This document shows positions 15,001 through 24,500 of a stretch of DNA of 64,000 nt, one piece after another. Every line of letters starts with the position of its first letter. Position 1 is the first letter of the stretch. The translations under genes were made by a program, and so were the position numbers. The stretch is from assembly GCA_963402885.1 (NCBI GenBank), contig OY727101.1, positions 16,716,417-16,780,416 of the forward strand, written 5' to 3'. Source of the stretch: Antedon bifida. Taxonomy: Eukaryota > Echinodermata > Crinoidea > Comatulida > Antedonidae. Below the pieces are notes generated by a model that saw nothing but the letters and a program-made list of their open reading frames with translations, was not told the DNA's origin and did not search any database.

Positions 15001-15763
15001 TATTCTTTTCAATCAGGTCTTGTTTATTACTTTCACGGACATCTGGTGTGTTGGCATTCCCCTGCATGTCGGCTAATACTTCAACACTCACAGATGCAGA
15101 TTTATCTGAACATACTATTAAATGGTCATCTTTCGTGTTAGAGTTGTTAGTAGTAGGTTTAGTTTTAATGCCTATTATACCTGTATCATCAGTGTTATTA
15201 CTTACTGTTGCCTCTTCGTTAACAACCTTTGCGTTGTCATTAGCTTTGGAATTTCCCTTTTTACGTAAAAAGCTTCTCCTCCCATCAGCCTTTCCACTTT
15301 TTTGCTTAGCAACCGGTTCAAAATCCAAGTCACTTGAAAATGTCACATACTCGATCGTCGCAAAGCTCGATTTGTTTGAATTATCAATTGAACCTTTCTG
15401 AGCGACGCTTAACGGCACCCGCTTATTGTCACCGGAATTACGAGTACTACCTGACATGTCTATTTTTGTTATTTCCGATGGCACATTCTGTTTTGTTTTG
15501 CTTTGCACGCCTTTTGTTATTTCATTGGTTATTCCACCACCAGCAAATAAATTCACTGCATCTTTGTGTTCATTGTGATGACGGCGTTTACTTTTATGAG
15601 ACGAGTCATGGTGGTGTTTAACTTTAAACCGGCCACTAGACTTTGCCAGACTGTGACGGAGCCCTCCACTTTTAGATCGAGGGACTTTTTCATCGGTTCG
15701 ACCCGTTGAAGTTGAATGACCTGCTGGAGTTTTTCCTCCTTCTTTACTCTGATTTTCTCCCAT
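1..15763 (-). CDS. FMN2-like: Formin-2/cappuccino-like formin, 5' ten exons (partial, runs off left edge)
   Basis: Actin nucleator and elongator that acts through a dimeric FH2 domain fed by profilin-actin bound to FH1. Exons in coding order: 15763-13534, 11944-11778, 5471-5333, 4477-4416, 3725-3139, 2821-2686, 1845-1696, 1351-1272, 924-795, 43-1 (incomplete). All junctions have GT-AG ends and compatible phases. They give about 1241 residues before the window ends. Domain order: N-terminal MGENQSKEG with Gly2 as in a myristoylation signal; a long Ser/Thr/Asp-rich low-complexity region; a DEP-like segment near residues 735-800; a short coiled-coil-like stretch; FH1 near 940-1030; FH2 from about 1040 ([13 protein letters not shown], then [32 protein letters not shown]). 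The FH2 wording and the N-terminal plan resemble vertebrate FMN2 more than diaphanous formins. The 3' FH2 and any spire-interacting tail are outside the window. The longest intron (5472-11777) carries repeats and an antisense ORF. Confidence 0.93.
122..402 (-). mobile_element. SINE-A copy 1 (tRNA-headed)
   Basis: Read on the minus strand it begins with a pol III box A-like TGGCCGAGCGGTTAAGACA near 400. A box B-like AAGGGTTCAAGG follows near 340. The body ends in TCTTTGACTGAAGTTACC. Other copies are at 4990-5293, 17690-17885, 43640-43960 and 63935-64000. The head looks like a Leu/Ser-type tRNA. Confidence 0.75.
642..757. mobile_element. MITE-1 copy, one end missing
   Basis: Keeps the internal ATGGTAGTGATATG subrepeat and the right inverted end (AAGTTTGATAGTGTAGATAG). 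The left end is absent. It lies in the formin intron beside exon 9. Confidence 0.75.
795..924 (-). CDS. FMN2-like: Formin exon 9, FH2
   Basis: 130 nt, acceptor TTTTTTTAG, donor GTACGT. Encodes [20 protein letters not shown] and [20 protein letters not shown]. Phase 2 in, phase 0 out. Confidence 0.9.
1272..1351 (-). CDS. FMN2-like: Formin exon 8, FH2
   Basis: 80 nt, acceptor AATTGCAG, donor GTATGT. Encodes [20 protein letters not shown] and SLDKPEQ. The LDKPEQ motif is typical of the FMN subgroup and continues into FLYELSQIP of the next exon. Confidence 0.9.
1425..1712. repeat. Minisatellite of repeated 5' splice sites
   Basis: About twelve units of roughly 24 bp with plus-strand consensus CTTACTAGATCATAGAGGG. 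On the minus (gene) strand each unit reads like the end of formin exon 7 plus its donor, CTA/GTAAGTAAG. The array starts inside exon 7 and runs through the intron toward exon 8. Confidence 0.9.
1696..1845 (-). CDS. FMN2-like: Formin exon 7, FH2 core
   Basis: Exactly 50 codons in phase 0. Contains [20 protein letters not shown] and [20 protein letters not shown], the best conserved FH2 actin-binding block (KRSQ...GI). The donor after 1696 reads CTA/GTAAGTAAG and is the first unit of the intronic minisatellite described separately. Confidence 0.93.
2395..2576. mobile_element. MITE-1 copy
   Basis: Inverted ends resembling CTGTCTACACTATCAAACT, with three internal GGTAGTGATATG-type units. Located in a formin intron. 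Confidence 0.8.
2686..2821 (-). CDS. FMN2-like: Formin exon 6, FH2 part
   Basis: 136 nt, acceptor TTTCCCCAG, donor GTTTGT. It encodes [20 protein letters not shown] then [20 protein letters not shown], matching the FH2 block in which a Trp is followed by an acidic loop and the LFSK motif. Phase 2 in, phase 0 out. Confidence 0.92.
3139..3725 (-). CDS. FMN2-like: Formin exon 5: coiled coil, FH1 and start of FH2
   Basis: 587 nt, acceptor ATATTTCAG, donor GTAAGT. It starts with a helical segment ([18 protein letters not shown]). FH1 then contains repeated [20 protein letters not shown] units, the profilin-binding type. The exon ends in the FH2 opening [20 protein letters not shown]. The repeat number is far lower than in mammalian FMN2. 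The opposite strand is a glycine-rich reading-frame shadow and G-rich DNA. Confidence 0.94.
3966..4344. mobile_element. MITE-1 copy interrupted by about 240 bp
   Basis: The left arm (3966-4022) and right arm (4268-4344) match the family, but unrelated sequence sits between them, starting with a short ATACG run. This suggests a later insertion into the element or loss of its centre. Confidence 0.7.
4416..4477 (-). CDS. FMN2-like: Formin exon 4 (short helical exon)
   Basis: 62 nt between a TTTTTTCAG acceptor and a GTAAGA donor. Only phase 2 is open and it fits both neighbours. It encodes [20 protein letters not shown], a charged amphipathic helix probably continuing into the start of the next exon as a coiled coil before FH1. 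Confidence 0.8.
4990..5293 (+). mobile_element. SINE-A copy 2 with (TAA)n tail
   Basis: The tRNA-like head GTGTGGCCAAGTGGTTAAGA is followed by box B-like AAGGGTTCGAGACTC. The body ends GACTGAAGTTGTCACCCAG, with an A/T-rich tail. It is the most complete copy and lies just downstream of formin exon 3 in the intron. Confidence 0.8.
5333..5471 (-). CDS. FMN2-like: Formin exon 3
   Basis: 139 nt, phase 0 in and phase 1 out. Acceptor ATTTCAG, donor GTACAG. It encodes [13 protein letters not shown] followed by a Pro/Ser-rich linker ([10 protein letters not shown]). The MYCWNHGV part resembles the QLYTWAAV stretch just after the DEP-like region of vertebrate FMN2. Confidence 0.82.
6549..7166 (+). CDS. 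Orphan helix-turn-helix ORF, transposase-derived?
   Basis: A 205-codon ORF antisense to the longest formin intron. I cannot name it. Residues about 150-190 ([20 protein letters not shown] then [16 protein letters not shown]) form a helix-turn-helix of the kind at the N-terminus of Tc1/mariner-type transposases. The first 130 residues are polar and unremarkable. The frame stops about 25 residues after the HTH and no DDE catalytic domain follows. It is therefore either a truncated transposon relic, one exon of a larger gene, or a domesticated DNA-binding protein. The start context TTAGAATGG is acceptable. A TTTACAG just upstream could also be a splice acceptor. Whether it is expressed is unknown. 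Confidence 0.5.
   Translation: MEALDLSNKIIVEIHKDESHLCTCFELTGDDDRLPYIKQSGSLINSGQNIGHGEFKEQPTEKQQVVTSGETETNHNQLFTYQHSKTGKKKMVALDLRVHRKNMKPAFKIPQEKFQQKKVVIDAVNDDLMNKSLREKTKKNQAIPQHVKNQLINAYEDVNMQYTCIADKLGINRSTAGSIIRRYRVKNKIAVKKCHQSVTSTNELL
7165..7530 (+). repeat. Tandem duplication, about 190 bp x 2
   Basis: 7165-7355 and 7356-7530 are diverged copies. Both begin GAGAGGATTGTTGTT or near it and share AACATAAATAATG and CATATCAATGTGGCATGCTC. The first copy includes the stop codon of the HTH ORF. Confidence 0.8.
7802..8092. mobile_element. MITE-1 copy with extra internal sequence
   Basis: Both inverted ends are present. The interior has CCTAACCCTAACCC at about 7875-7890 and roughly 120 bp of unrelated sequence before the right end. 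Confidence 0.75.
8590..8672. repeat. Two tandem 44-bp units
   Basis: GCATGACTGACTTCTC is followed by GTTTTTGGTAGC or GTTTGTGGTAGC, then GGGTAACGAA or AGGTATCGAA, repeated twice. Confidence 0.75.
8752..8955. mobile_element. Palindromic MITE-2 copy
   Basis: The left arm AGCTTACCTGGATAAACC...CCTTTTCCCC is inverted at the right end as GGGGAAAAGG...CCAGGTAAAGCT. Arms are about 70 bp with a short GC-richer centre. Related copies are at 13340-13520 and 24560-24655. Confidence 0.8.
9012..9150. mobile_element. MITE-3 relic (GTGTCCCCTTAATAG family)
   Basis: Carries GTGTCCCTTTAATAGG and GGAATGTGTCTCTTAAACGG, shared with 32611-32846, 53062-53199 and 53465-53835. Confidence 0.6.
10257..10423. mobile_element. 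MITE-1 copy
   Basis: Complete, with ends AAGCTCTGTCTACACTATCA and its inverse at 10400-10423. Located in the formin intron. Confidence 0.85.
11778..11944 (-). CDS. FMN2-like: Formin exon 2, DEP-like segment
   Basis: Acceptor TTTTCACAG precedes 11944 and donor GTAAGTGT follows 11778. The exon is 167 nt and joins exon 1 in phase 1 to read [16 protein letters not shown], ending [16 protein letters not shown]. The pattern (F-x-G, LLDWL, then a helix, then [10 protein letters not shown]) resembles the DEP winged-helix fold. It also aligns by eye with the FTGRTLLEKLF...MGLLLPF region of human FMN2. The DEP assignment is my inference. Confidence 0.85.
12525..12673. mobile_element. MITE-4 copy 1
   Basis: Inverted ends TGTACCTCTTTCACATT and AATATGAAAGGGGTACA. 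Inside are the inner repeat AACCTCCAAAGTTT/AAACTCCGGAGTTTTG and a (GT)n run. A second copy lies at 57278-57410. Confidence 0.7.
13340..13520. mobile_element. MITE-2 copy next to formin exon 1 donor
   Basis: TACCTGGATAAACC at the left is inverted as GGTTTAGCCAGATA at the right, with shared CTCTTTCTGAAG-type inner arms. The element ends about 15 bp from the exon 1 donor at 13533. Confidence 0.75.
13534..15763 (-). CDS. FMN2-like: Formin exon 1 (N-terminal low-complexity region)
   Basis: Open from the ATG at 15763. I place its end at the donor after 13534 (GTAAGT, phase 1). The open frame continues into the intron as far as 13418 but loses meaning there. It encodes 743 residues. The start begins MGENQSKEG, then basic patches ([11 protein letters not shown]), a long polar Asn/Ser/Thr/Asp-rich part, acidic DDD stretches, and basic [10 protein letters not shown] and [17 protein letters not shown] segments. 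The last residues ([16 protein letters not shown]) begin the DEP-like unit completed by the next exon. Human FMN2 also starts Met-Gly and has a very long, poorly conserved first exon. The start is chosen because it is the first ATG and gives the family-typical Met-Gly. Confidence 0.9.
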
Positions 15764-16164
15764 TTTGATCAGTTATTAAAACAATTAAACATATTGGAAT
15801 TAGATTAATTATTCATTCATTAATATTCACCCTACAAAAATAGAATATTCTTCATGAAAATGGGTCAGGTTTTTTAATAGCTGGTAAACAAAGACGTGCT
15901 ATTCAGATATTCAAAGTTCAAATAACAGATTGAATACACTAGGATGTAACGATATATGGCAAGTTGAAAGCACAGTAATCCACTGAAGGTTCGTCTATTG
16001 TGTTCAGTTCAAAATTCAATGAATGAAGTTTTTAACAAAATGCTTATCCTTGTGTGGTTTACCAAATCATATGCCAGAACTTGATCGACCTTTTCTGTAA
16101 AAAAAGTAAATAAATTGTTATATGATATTCATAATAATTATGAATTACTTACAGTAATATAAAA

Positions 16165-16335
16165 ATAGAAACTTGCACTGATGAAGGGCTAGTGTTGCCC
16201 GAAAGCTCTGCTATTTTTTCAAGCTGTTTTACTTTATTGTTTTGATTTAGCTTATTGCTTATTTTATTATCTCCATTGAGATCCAGCCACTGATACCCAC
16301 AGAATTGTCATTTCTTTTCAGTAATTTGCCTTTGG
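16165..16335 (+). mobile_element. Retroelement tail with hammerhead-like core
   Basis: At 16178-16204 CTGATGA is followed by a GGGC...GCCC hairpin and GAAA, the conserved order of a hammerhead ribozyme core with helix II. Similar motifs are known in Penelope-like elements and retrozymes. I did not find a clear cleavage site or helices I/III. Confidence 0.4.
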
Positions 16336-17689
16336 ATTAATATAAAAATAGTAATAAATAATAAAAACAGTTTAAACTAAATTTGTGTTAAAATTAAATC
16401 CACACTCTATAATAATTTAATTAGACTTTTGACAATAATTTCATTTTAAATAGGGTTTTTTACGATACAGCAATATCTACAGTATCTTTTCTACAGTATG
16501 CCAGCATAAAGAACCAGCATCACAGACCGAACCAGGATTTTTATAAAAGCCAAGGAGCTATTTATATACCGAAACAAATAAATAAATTAGGAGACTGTAT
16601 GCATTCATTATCAAAACAAAGTACACGGAAAATGAATTTGAAAATGTTTGTATTTTTCAAATTTAAGTTATTATATTATAATGGACAACTAATTAAGAAC
16701 AAAATTTATTTTTTTTAAACGGGTGACAACTTTTCTCCAACCAAAACAAGAATTGTTATTTTTATCGTTATTCAACATTACCATTTTTTCTGGTTTAATA
16801 GTACTATATTACTAGTATATATTTTACAAGCACTAAATCACTGTATTAAGTGTTACAAATAATTTGCCCTTGGATGATTCTATTTAATTATTATACCAAC
16901 CACAATACAATACATTGTCCTACTGCACGTCTAGAACTGTCCTAAACATTGCTTTGCAATATAAAATTATAGAGGGCAGTAGAGCATTTTAGAACTTTAT
17001 CCTAACACTACTGTGTGACCAACAATCAATAGTAACCAATGAATACAAAATGATACATTAATAAATTTAATTTATGATTTACTAATTTTTTATAGTTAAA
17101 TATTGTTAGTTAAATAATAGTTAAATTGTTGGTAATAAAATATACATGGCTTGATTTACCTTGAGAATATATTCTAATAAAACATCTTTTTTTCATAGTC
17201 ACACATTTTTACAAAAACTAATATTTTGATAAATAGTAATATAAATTTATTTGTCTTAAATTGTATAGAATTTTGTTAATATTTGTATAGCAAGTATGTA
17301 ACATATGGAAAACGTTCACAATGCCATTAATCCTATGTGTTGTCTTGGGGTTGTATTATATAGACCATGGAAAATTGATTAGTACTGTTTTATATTCTCT
17401 TATTCGGTTAAGTTATTCATATTAAAGTAAATTTATGATATAATAATGCATCTAGCCTCAAGCTATTCTGCATAATATTCAGTAAAAAAAAATTAATATT
17501 ACTATTAACTGCTACACAATTATGACAATGAATATAATATTACAGTACAGTATGTTTCTCTATGTTTTTCTTATGTTTTCAGTTGGGTGAAATTGAGTAC
17601 AGGCAGTATTTTCTTTACACAAACGTTCAGTAGTGTTGGGATATTGGTATTCTATGAGTGCCATAATATTCACTTTTCTAAGCAAATAA

Positions 17690-17885
17690 GTAGCCATAAC
17701 ATCGGCAAGGGTTCACTTGCTCCATTATTCAAGTCTTCTCGGATATAAGGACTATAAACCATAGTACTTAGTACATCATTCGATACGAGTAAGGGGTTAT
17801 CCCGGTGTATTAGTGCATCACAGCCACTGATCATAACTGGGCCCTCTGGGAGACCAGTCTTTGACTGAAGAGGTTACCCAGTATA
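17690..17885 (+). mobile_element. SINE-A copy 3, 5'-truncated
   Basis: Starts within the tRNA-like head near box B (AAGGGTTCACTTG) and ends GTCTTTGACTGAAGAGGTTAC. Confidence 0.7.
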
Positions 17886-18516
17886 AATAACAAATTCAAA
17901 TACTACAAAAACAGACCTACTTTTTCTCACATGATACGATAATGACAAAATGTCATAAGTAGTATCTAAATTGACATATCTAAAACATTGTCAAGCAATT
18001 CGTGTCTAATACTCAAATTACAACATGCAATATAAATTTCTCTTATAGGTGATATTTGATATTTATTTAAGAAAAGCTGAAAAGCCAAGTGTTCTATTTG
18101 AATGCTATTGATTCTCATCAGTAACTGTATTGATGCGGCTCGGTTCATTAACAAATTATGAAATACAAGCCGACATAATCTAATTCTGGTATTAGTATAT
18201 CAGCCGTAATCAAAGTTTGTTGCAGATTTTAACACATTGAGTAAAGTACAGTATATGAATGGTAATGAAAGACCAAATCATACAGTCAACTAGCACCAAT
18301 TGAAATCTCTTAATTACTCGGATACAAAATTATTTACTTCCCTTTGAAAATAAAAACAATACAGAGGTATCAATTTGGAAAAATGAAATATCGGGAGAAA
18401 CGGTTTAAAAGCGTGATCAAAATAATAAGGTGATCTACTTTAAAATACATCACAACATATAGTAGCATACTGAATTATTTTAGAAAATCTTATGCTTAGC
18501 ATCTACCGGCATAAAG

Positions 18517-21500
18517 TCAAAAATAATTTGGTTTGAGACCAGCACTTTTCCAAGCGTTGCACGCCAATTTCTTTACATATCCTAGATAAATTGTACCTTT
18601 GGAAAAAGATGGAAGATCACTCCAGTGTTGGGAAACTCCAAGATACCAGCAATGTTCAGACTAAAAAACTGCTATAAATAATTATGAAACTTAAAATATA
18701 ATATCATTGTTAAATATTAAAAGTGTTATTAAGAATACAGATACTTGCCAAATTAGATTTAAAAACCACTATCAATCATTACAATATATAATAAGCACTT
18801 TTTTTCAGAGCACAGAAAAAATACAGCTCTTTACACTTGACTGACTAACAGTAGTTTGAAATACACTATACAAATACTGCAAAAATCATATTGATTGGAA
18901 ATGTCTCTTATGCTTTTAAAATTATAAAACACTTGAAACTGATCAAAATAAAACGCACAATCAGTTGAGTAGCAGGATATAAAACAAATTGTACTTAAGT
19001 ACTGATATATCTATAAAATCCATGGTGATTATTTGTACCACATCAAAAGATTATAAAACAACATCAAAATAAGAATCACACTGCTTGTCAATTTATCGTG
19101 AGATCACAATTAGAGTAGTTTACTTACAGCTACAGTTGTAGGAAAATTTATCAATATTAATTCATGGGTCAATTATATTACCAAACTATTACTTTAGTAA
19201 GCTTTCTCTACACTATCAAACTAGTTTGACAAAAAATATATATATAGGCACATCACTTTTTTGTCACATACATTTTTAGAGGTAAAAGAGACGAGAAAAA
19301 AAAATGATTACCTGTACATACAATTTATCCATGGTGTTTTACAGGCTGTACACTGTTCATTTTTATTTTTTTAATTTGTTGATATTACCCATAAGCCAGA
19401 AATTTACATACAGTACAGTAGATGGTCTTGGTTTTTTGCAAGGAGTGTGAATAAATGAATGAAAATAATTATATGAAAGCACTCAGAAACTGAGTGAAGT
19501 ACTTGTCAAAATATTGCCATCAGAGGGCGCATGTTGATATTTTGGCCTATGTTAAAAGAATACAGTACTATTTTTTATTTGAGAAGTTATTAATAAACCG
19601 ATTTTCGAAATTCAGCTATCGCGCTACTGTAACAAACAAACAAAGCATTCTTTTTTTGCCAATTGTACAGTAATAAGAATATAATATCTAGTAACAACCT
19701 TTCCTTTTTTAGCGGTCTGTCTGGAAAAGGTGAACAAGGTTAATCAGCACAAAGGTATATAAAATATGATGGGCTAACTATACAGTTGAAAATAATTGAA
19801 AATATTAGAATAAACTTGTAATGTTCTTTTATATGCACCAAGAAAATGTCATAAAATTTGAAAGAATCGCCATCATAGTATTTATAATGGATACTATACC
19901 AATCATCGTCGTACATCTACAAAGTAAATTATTCCAAAACTCATTTATAAGCCGATTCGAATTTTAATAGCCAGGAAATCAGAGAGATAGATAATGGTTT
20001 AAAATGCAAATAAGATGAAATAACACTATTTACTTTTAAGAGCGTTTGAATGCAAAATATGGAAGTATAAGACTATTAGAGATCATGTCAGAAATTTGAA
20101 AGCTTTTTATAGTATAATCATTGGTCCAAGTTTACTACTACTACTGTATCAGTATCAGTAATTTAAAATTTGTATGAAACAGTGGATAAACTTTTTTCAA
20201 TTCAATTCAAATAAACATTTATTTCTTTCATATTCATATTTGAGTAAAAAAACATTATAATTTCTGATATTTATATTTTTTTGGAGTTATAATACAGTCA
20301 ATTATAATATATGAAAAAGGTGATTCAGTTATATAAAAAATGAAAGAGGCAAAAAACCCCAAGAAAGTATCTATCAATTGGAACAAAAAAAAAACCAATT
20401 GAAAACTTGTATATTGGGAAGCCAATGTAAGAATATTATATACTTATATATATAAATGTAAACATAACTGCACATACATATTACATCACAGACACACACA
20501 CACCAACAGTAAACTCACACATTTATTGCAGTAAAAATGTAGCTCAGTAGTAACTCCAGTAGAAAAATGTTGACATAATTCCTAATTCATAACCAAAAAA
20601 AGCTACGTCGTCATTCAATAAATGCTAGGCTACAGAAAATGGTCACGCAAGGATTGACGACACAAATGACACAAGGGAACAGTACAGTATGTTGAGGCAG
20701 AACCATTGCTTTAATTTATGATACAAAATGTAAAATGTACTCTACCTTTATCCTTGTTGATGTCTGAACAGCAAAGAACTGACTAGGCCACAGTTTGTCT
20801 AGATACTGTAAATAGAATAATAAAACTTTAATATTGTACCACATACTGGTATGAAACCTTTAAAGGGGGGTTCCGGGTTTAAAATGAATAGTAAAAAATG
20901 TAAAATATATTTGTTTGTCTCTTGAACGGTAAAAGTTTCAATTTATATAAGCGCCTAGTGAAGCAGAACGAAGGCTGTGAAATGAGGCCAGATTACAAGT
21001 GCAGCTACGGCGATATGACACTGTGTTACAGAATAGGAAATTCGTGAAATGGTCAATCTTCCGACGACTCGTTATCATTAACCATATCAATTACTTTTGT
21101 AAAATTATACTTATCTGATGTAATTTTAGTCGGTCTTCCCATTTATGAAGTCAATTTTCTATGAAAATTTATCAAAACAGTGAAAACTTAGATATGTTTG
21201 CACTTTACGTTTGCCGATTTTCGCACTGACTTAGGGAAAGCCTTCAAAATCAATGAAGCGTAACGTATACATTCCTGCTGAGAGCGAGGAGAGCGAGACG
21301 ATGATACACATGCTCTCTCTGCCCATGCTTGGCATCGTCACGTGATAAGCAGATACAGTATACAATACCAAACTGGTCGGGTCGAGTATACCCCGTTTAT
21401 AATCACAACATAAACGATGTAGAGTATTTGATGGAAGGTCGACTCGACCTACCGGAATGGTATAGATAACATAGCTCGAATGAGAGAGTTGGAATATTTG

Positions 21501-24500
21501 TAAACATAAGTATTGCTAATTTTAACAAGTGTAGCCTATAGTAAAAGGCCTGGTAGTATCAATTCGCATAGGGTCTACTACACTAGCTAGCTCAATTTTT
21601 AACTGGGCCGGATCGGCCAGGTCTCCTTCCTACTACCTGGTCTACTTGCTTGATGCAGTATCCGCTTTTTTAGAGAGTAAACTAGGCCTATTTTAGGCCT
21701 ACTTAGACGATCGGGACACCATACGTGCGGACGGCGATCGGACCTTGTTTTGCCTCAATATTTACAGCCGATTTTGTAGAACGTTTTAGGTTTAGATTGT
21801 TTAGGAGTTTGGTTGATAGGATGGGTTTGGATCCACTGAGTTTTGTTATTTATGGGCCAATCGTTTAGTAGTAGGCTAGCTAGGCCCATGATGGACCCCA
21901 ATGTTTTAAAACGTAGGGTAGCCATCGTGGCATGGAATCCCTAGTCAGAATGGCTCTCACCCATGACAAAAAATGATTTAGGCTAGGCCTAGCCTAGTAC
22001 TTGAAGCCGATAATACGATCTGAACTATTCGAGGTATAAAAATAGTATAACTGTATACAATCTATATATAATCTGTACCATGGAGTAATCTGTACTAAAT
22101 TTTGTATTTCATTAAATGTCAAATAAATATATGCTACTACTGTTATTATTACACTTTAGGCCTAGCTTAGAAAATCTACAAAAAATGTATTTCACAATGA
22201 TCGGGTGGTCGTGGTTTGACAGGGGAGAGAGAGATGTAAATTAGTTGACAAACACAACGTACATGACGTCGCGAGTTTGGAATCCACTGATGACGTGATT
22301 TTGTGAATATCTCATGAATATTAATGAGCTTCCCTAAGCTGCTGAAAAACAGACTTTCCATGAATTTACCCTAAAATGTATATGAAATTTAATTTTTTAA
22401 TTTCTCGTTATTACTTCTTCATTCTGACATGTCTATATTGTTATAATATTTTTTATTTAATAAATAAACGATATTTAAAAGCAATTTTAAACCCAGAATC
22501 CCCCTTTAATATAAAATTTTGTTTGGGACAATTAACCGAATGTACTGTACTGTACAGATGTCAGTATTAAGGCCAATTTACACAGACGAGCGGTAATAGT
22601 ACGTGGAAAACCGTGTATCTTGGTCCCACGTAGAATCTGTATCTATCCTGAGCGGAAACTGCCCGTCCGCTCTGCGTTGTGTAAATGATCATAAGGAATA
22701 ACATAGATTCTATATTTTCATTACCGTTACAGCTAATCTGTGTAAATTGACCTTTATTACATGGGAAACTAGTATTTTGTCATTATGAACAGTACCCTCA
22801 CCTTGAAGAAAAAATATGATGCTATTTAGTATGACATTTTATAATCCCTGTCTCTGATAGCTTAGCCCTTTTCCACATGAGATATAAAACTTACATTTGT
22901 TGGGAAGGGGATGGGGGGCACATACTGTATGAAGTATTCAATGCCTTTTAAGGAATGCTGTAAAAACACCTGTAAATGATTTACAAACTTAAAACTCTTG
23001 TTCGCATTCCAACATCAAATCAATCAATAACAGTATAATAAATGTTTATTTTACAGTTATGTAATAATGAAAGAATGTTTATTTACTAATAACACAATGG
23101 AGGAATGTTTATTTTATGCAACAATTTCCTGAATATGTTATCTTAAGGAAATGCAAATTGTGTATCAAAATAAATGTATGAAATCATCTAAATATTATAC
23201 TTTAACCTCCACAATGACCTTTTATAAGTAGTACCTTACATCCCAAAGGGCTCTAACATTATGAGTAAAGTCATTAAAGGCAACGAGAGCTATCAGGACT
23301 TACACAGCATACTAACTAAACTGTATGAAGATATTAAATCGTTAAGAATACTAGATTTAAAATGGACTTGAAAATTTAGCATCATGAAGAATAATCATCA
23401 TAAGTTGTCTTAATAGTTTCATAAAAAGGATTAATAATCAAAATGAAATAATATTGAGGATAAGATTAAAGATATAAAACCGTTAAGAATATTACGATTT
23501 AAATATAAATGGACATTTAAATATAGCATCATGAAGAATATTCAACATAAAGTTGTCTTTAGTTTCATGTAAATGTTTAAAAATCAAACAACATTAATTA
23601 AAGAAATAAGCAAATGCAAAAATTACAGTAGTAGTAGTAGTAGTACTTTTTCAAGTATTCTTTGTTCCGAATTTGTTGTAATGTTTACTAATATAAACAA
23701 ATCTTTTAATAAAATAAATAATTTACAAAATTTAGTTTAGTTATTGATATATATAATGAAACTAGAAAACTAGAAAATCTTAATCTTGAAAATGATTGAT
23801 TAAACGAGGTAGGATTTCAATTTGGGTCATCACCATTTGTTTGTAAAAGCAAAATACAGAAACAAGACGTGAAGGAATTCAACAGCCATCTGTTAACTTT
23901 CCACCTCTATCGTCTAAAGCTCGGTCTACACTATCAAACTAGCGTGATATGCCCAAATATGGTAGCGATATGTCCAAATATGGTAGTGATAATGATATGA
24001 CATCATTATGTCCATATATGGGTACATAACATCACTTTTTTTTTGTCACATAAAGTTTAATTGTGTAGACAGAGCTTAACATCCCAAATTCTCCGCCATA
24101 ATCCATTTCACATTTTATTAAAATTAAATTCCGATAGTATTAAGAATTTTGAATAGAATATTTATTAAGTTTGAACAATCAATACATTCATAATGCAACA
24201 TTGATAATAGAGTTTTGTTATTAAAATTTCAAAAGCATTTGTGGACTAGCGGCTGTTTTGTTGTCTGTAATCCATGGCTCCTTTGGGAGATATGTTAATG
24301 GTAAATGTACTAATTTATCATTATAATGACTGGCTATCCAATGTATCACTTAAAGCCTGGTTTATACAACAAATCCACAATCTTGTCAATCTACAAAATT
24401 CATTTTCAAACATGATATCAATAACCAAGTATAATCCCATGGGCCTAAGTCTGTCAAATGTTAGTATGAAATTTGGGAGGACAAATATGAGGTGGGAACC

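Larger units (their letters stand above)
15764..18516. other. Gene-free stretch upstream of the formin
   Basis: AT-rich. It should contain the formin promoter and any 5' untranslated exons, but I can identify neither from sequence alone. Recognisable content is a hammerhead-like core near 16178 and a SINE-A fragment at 17690-17885. Confidence 0.5.

Noticed and set aside
14631-15401. 256-codon plus-strand ORF opposite formin exon 1
   Set aside because: It is antisense to a strongly supported coding exon, and its Leu/Ser/Val-rich composition is what reversed polar codons produce.
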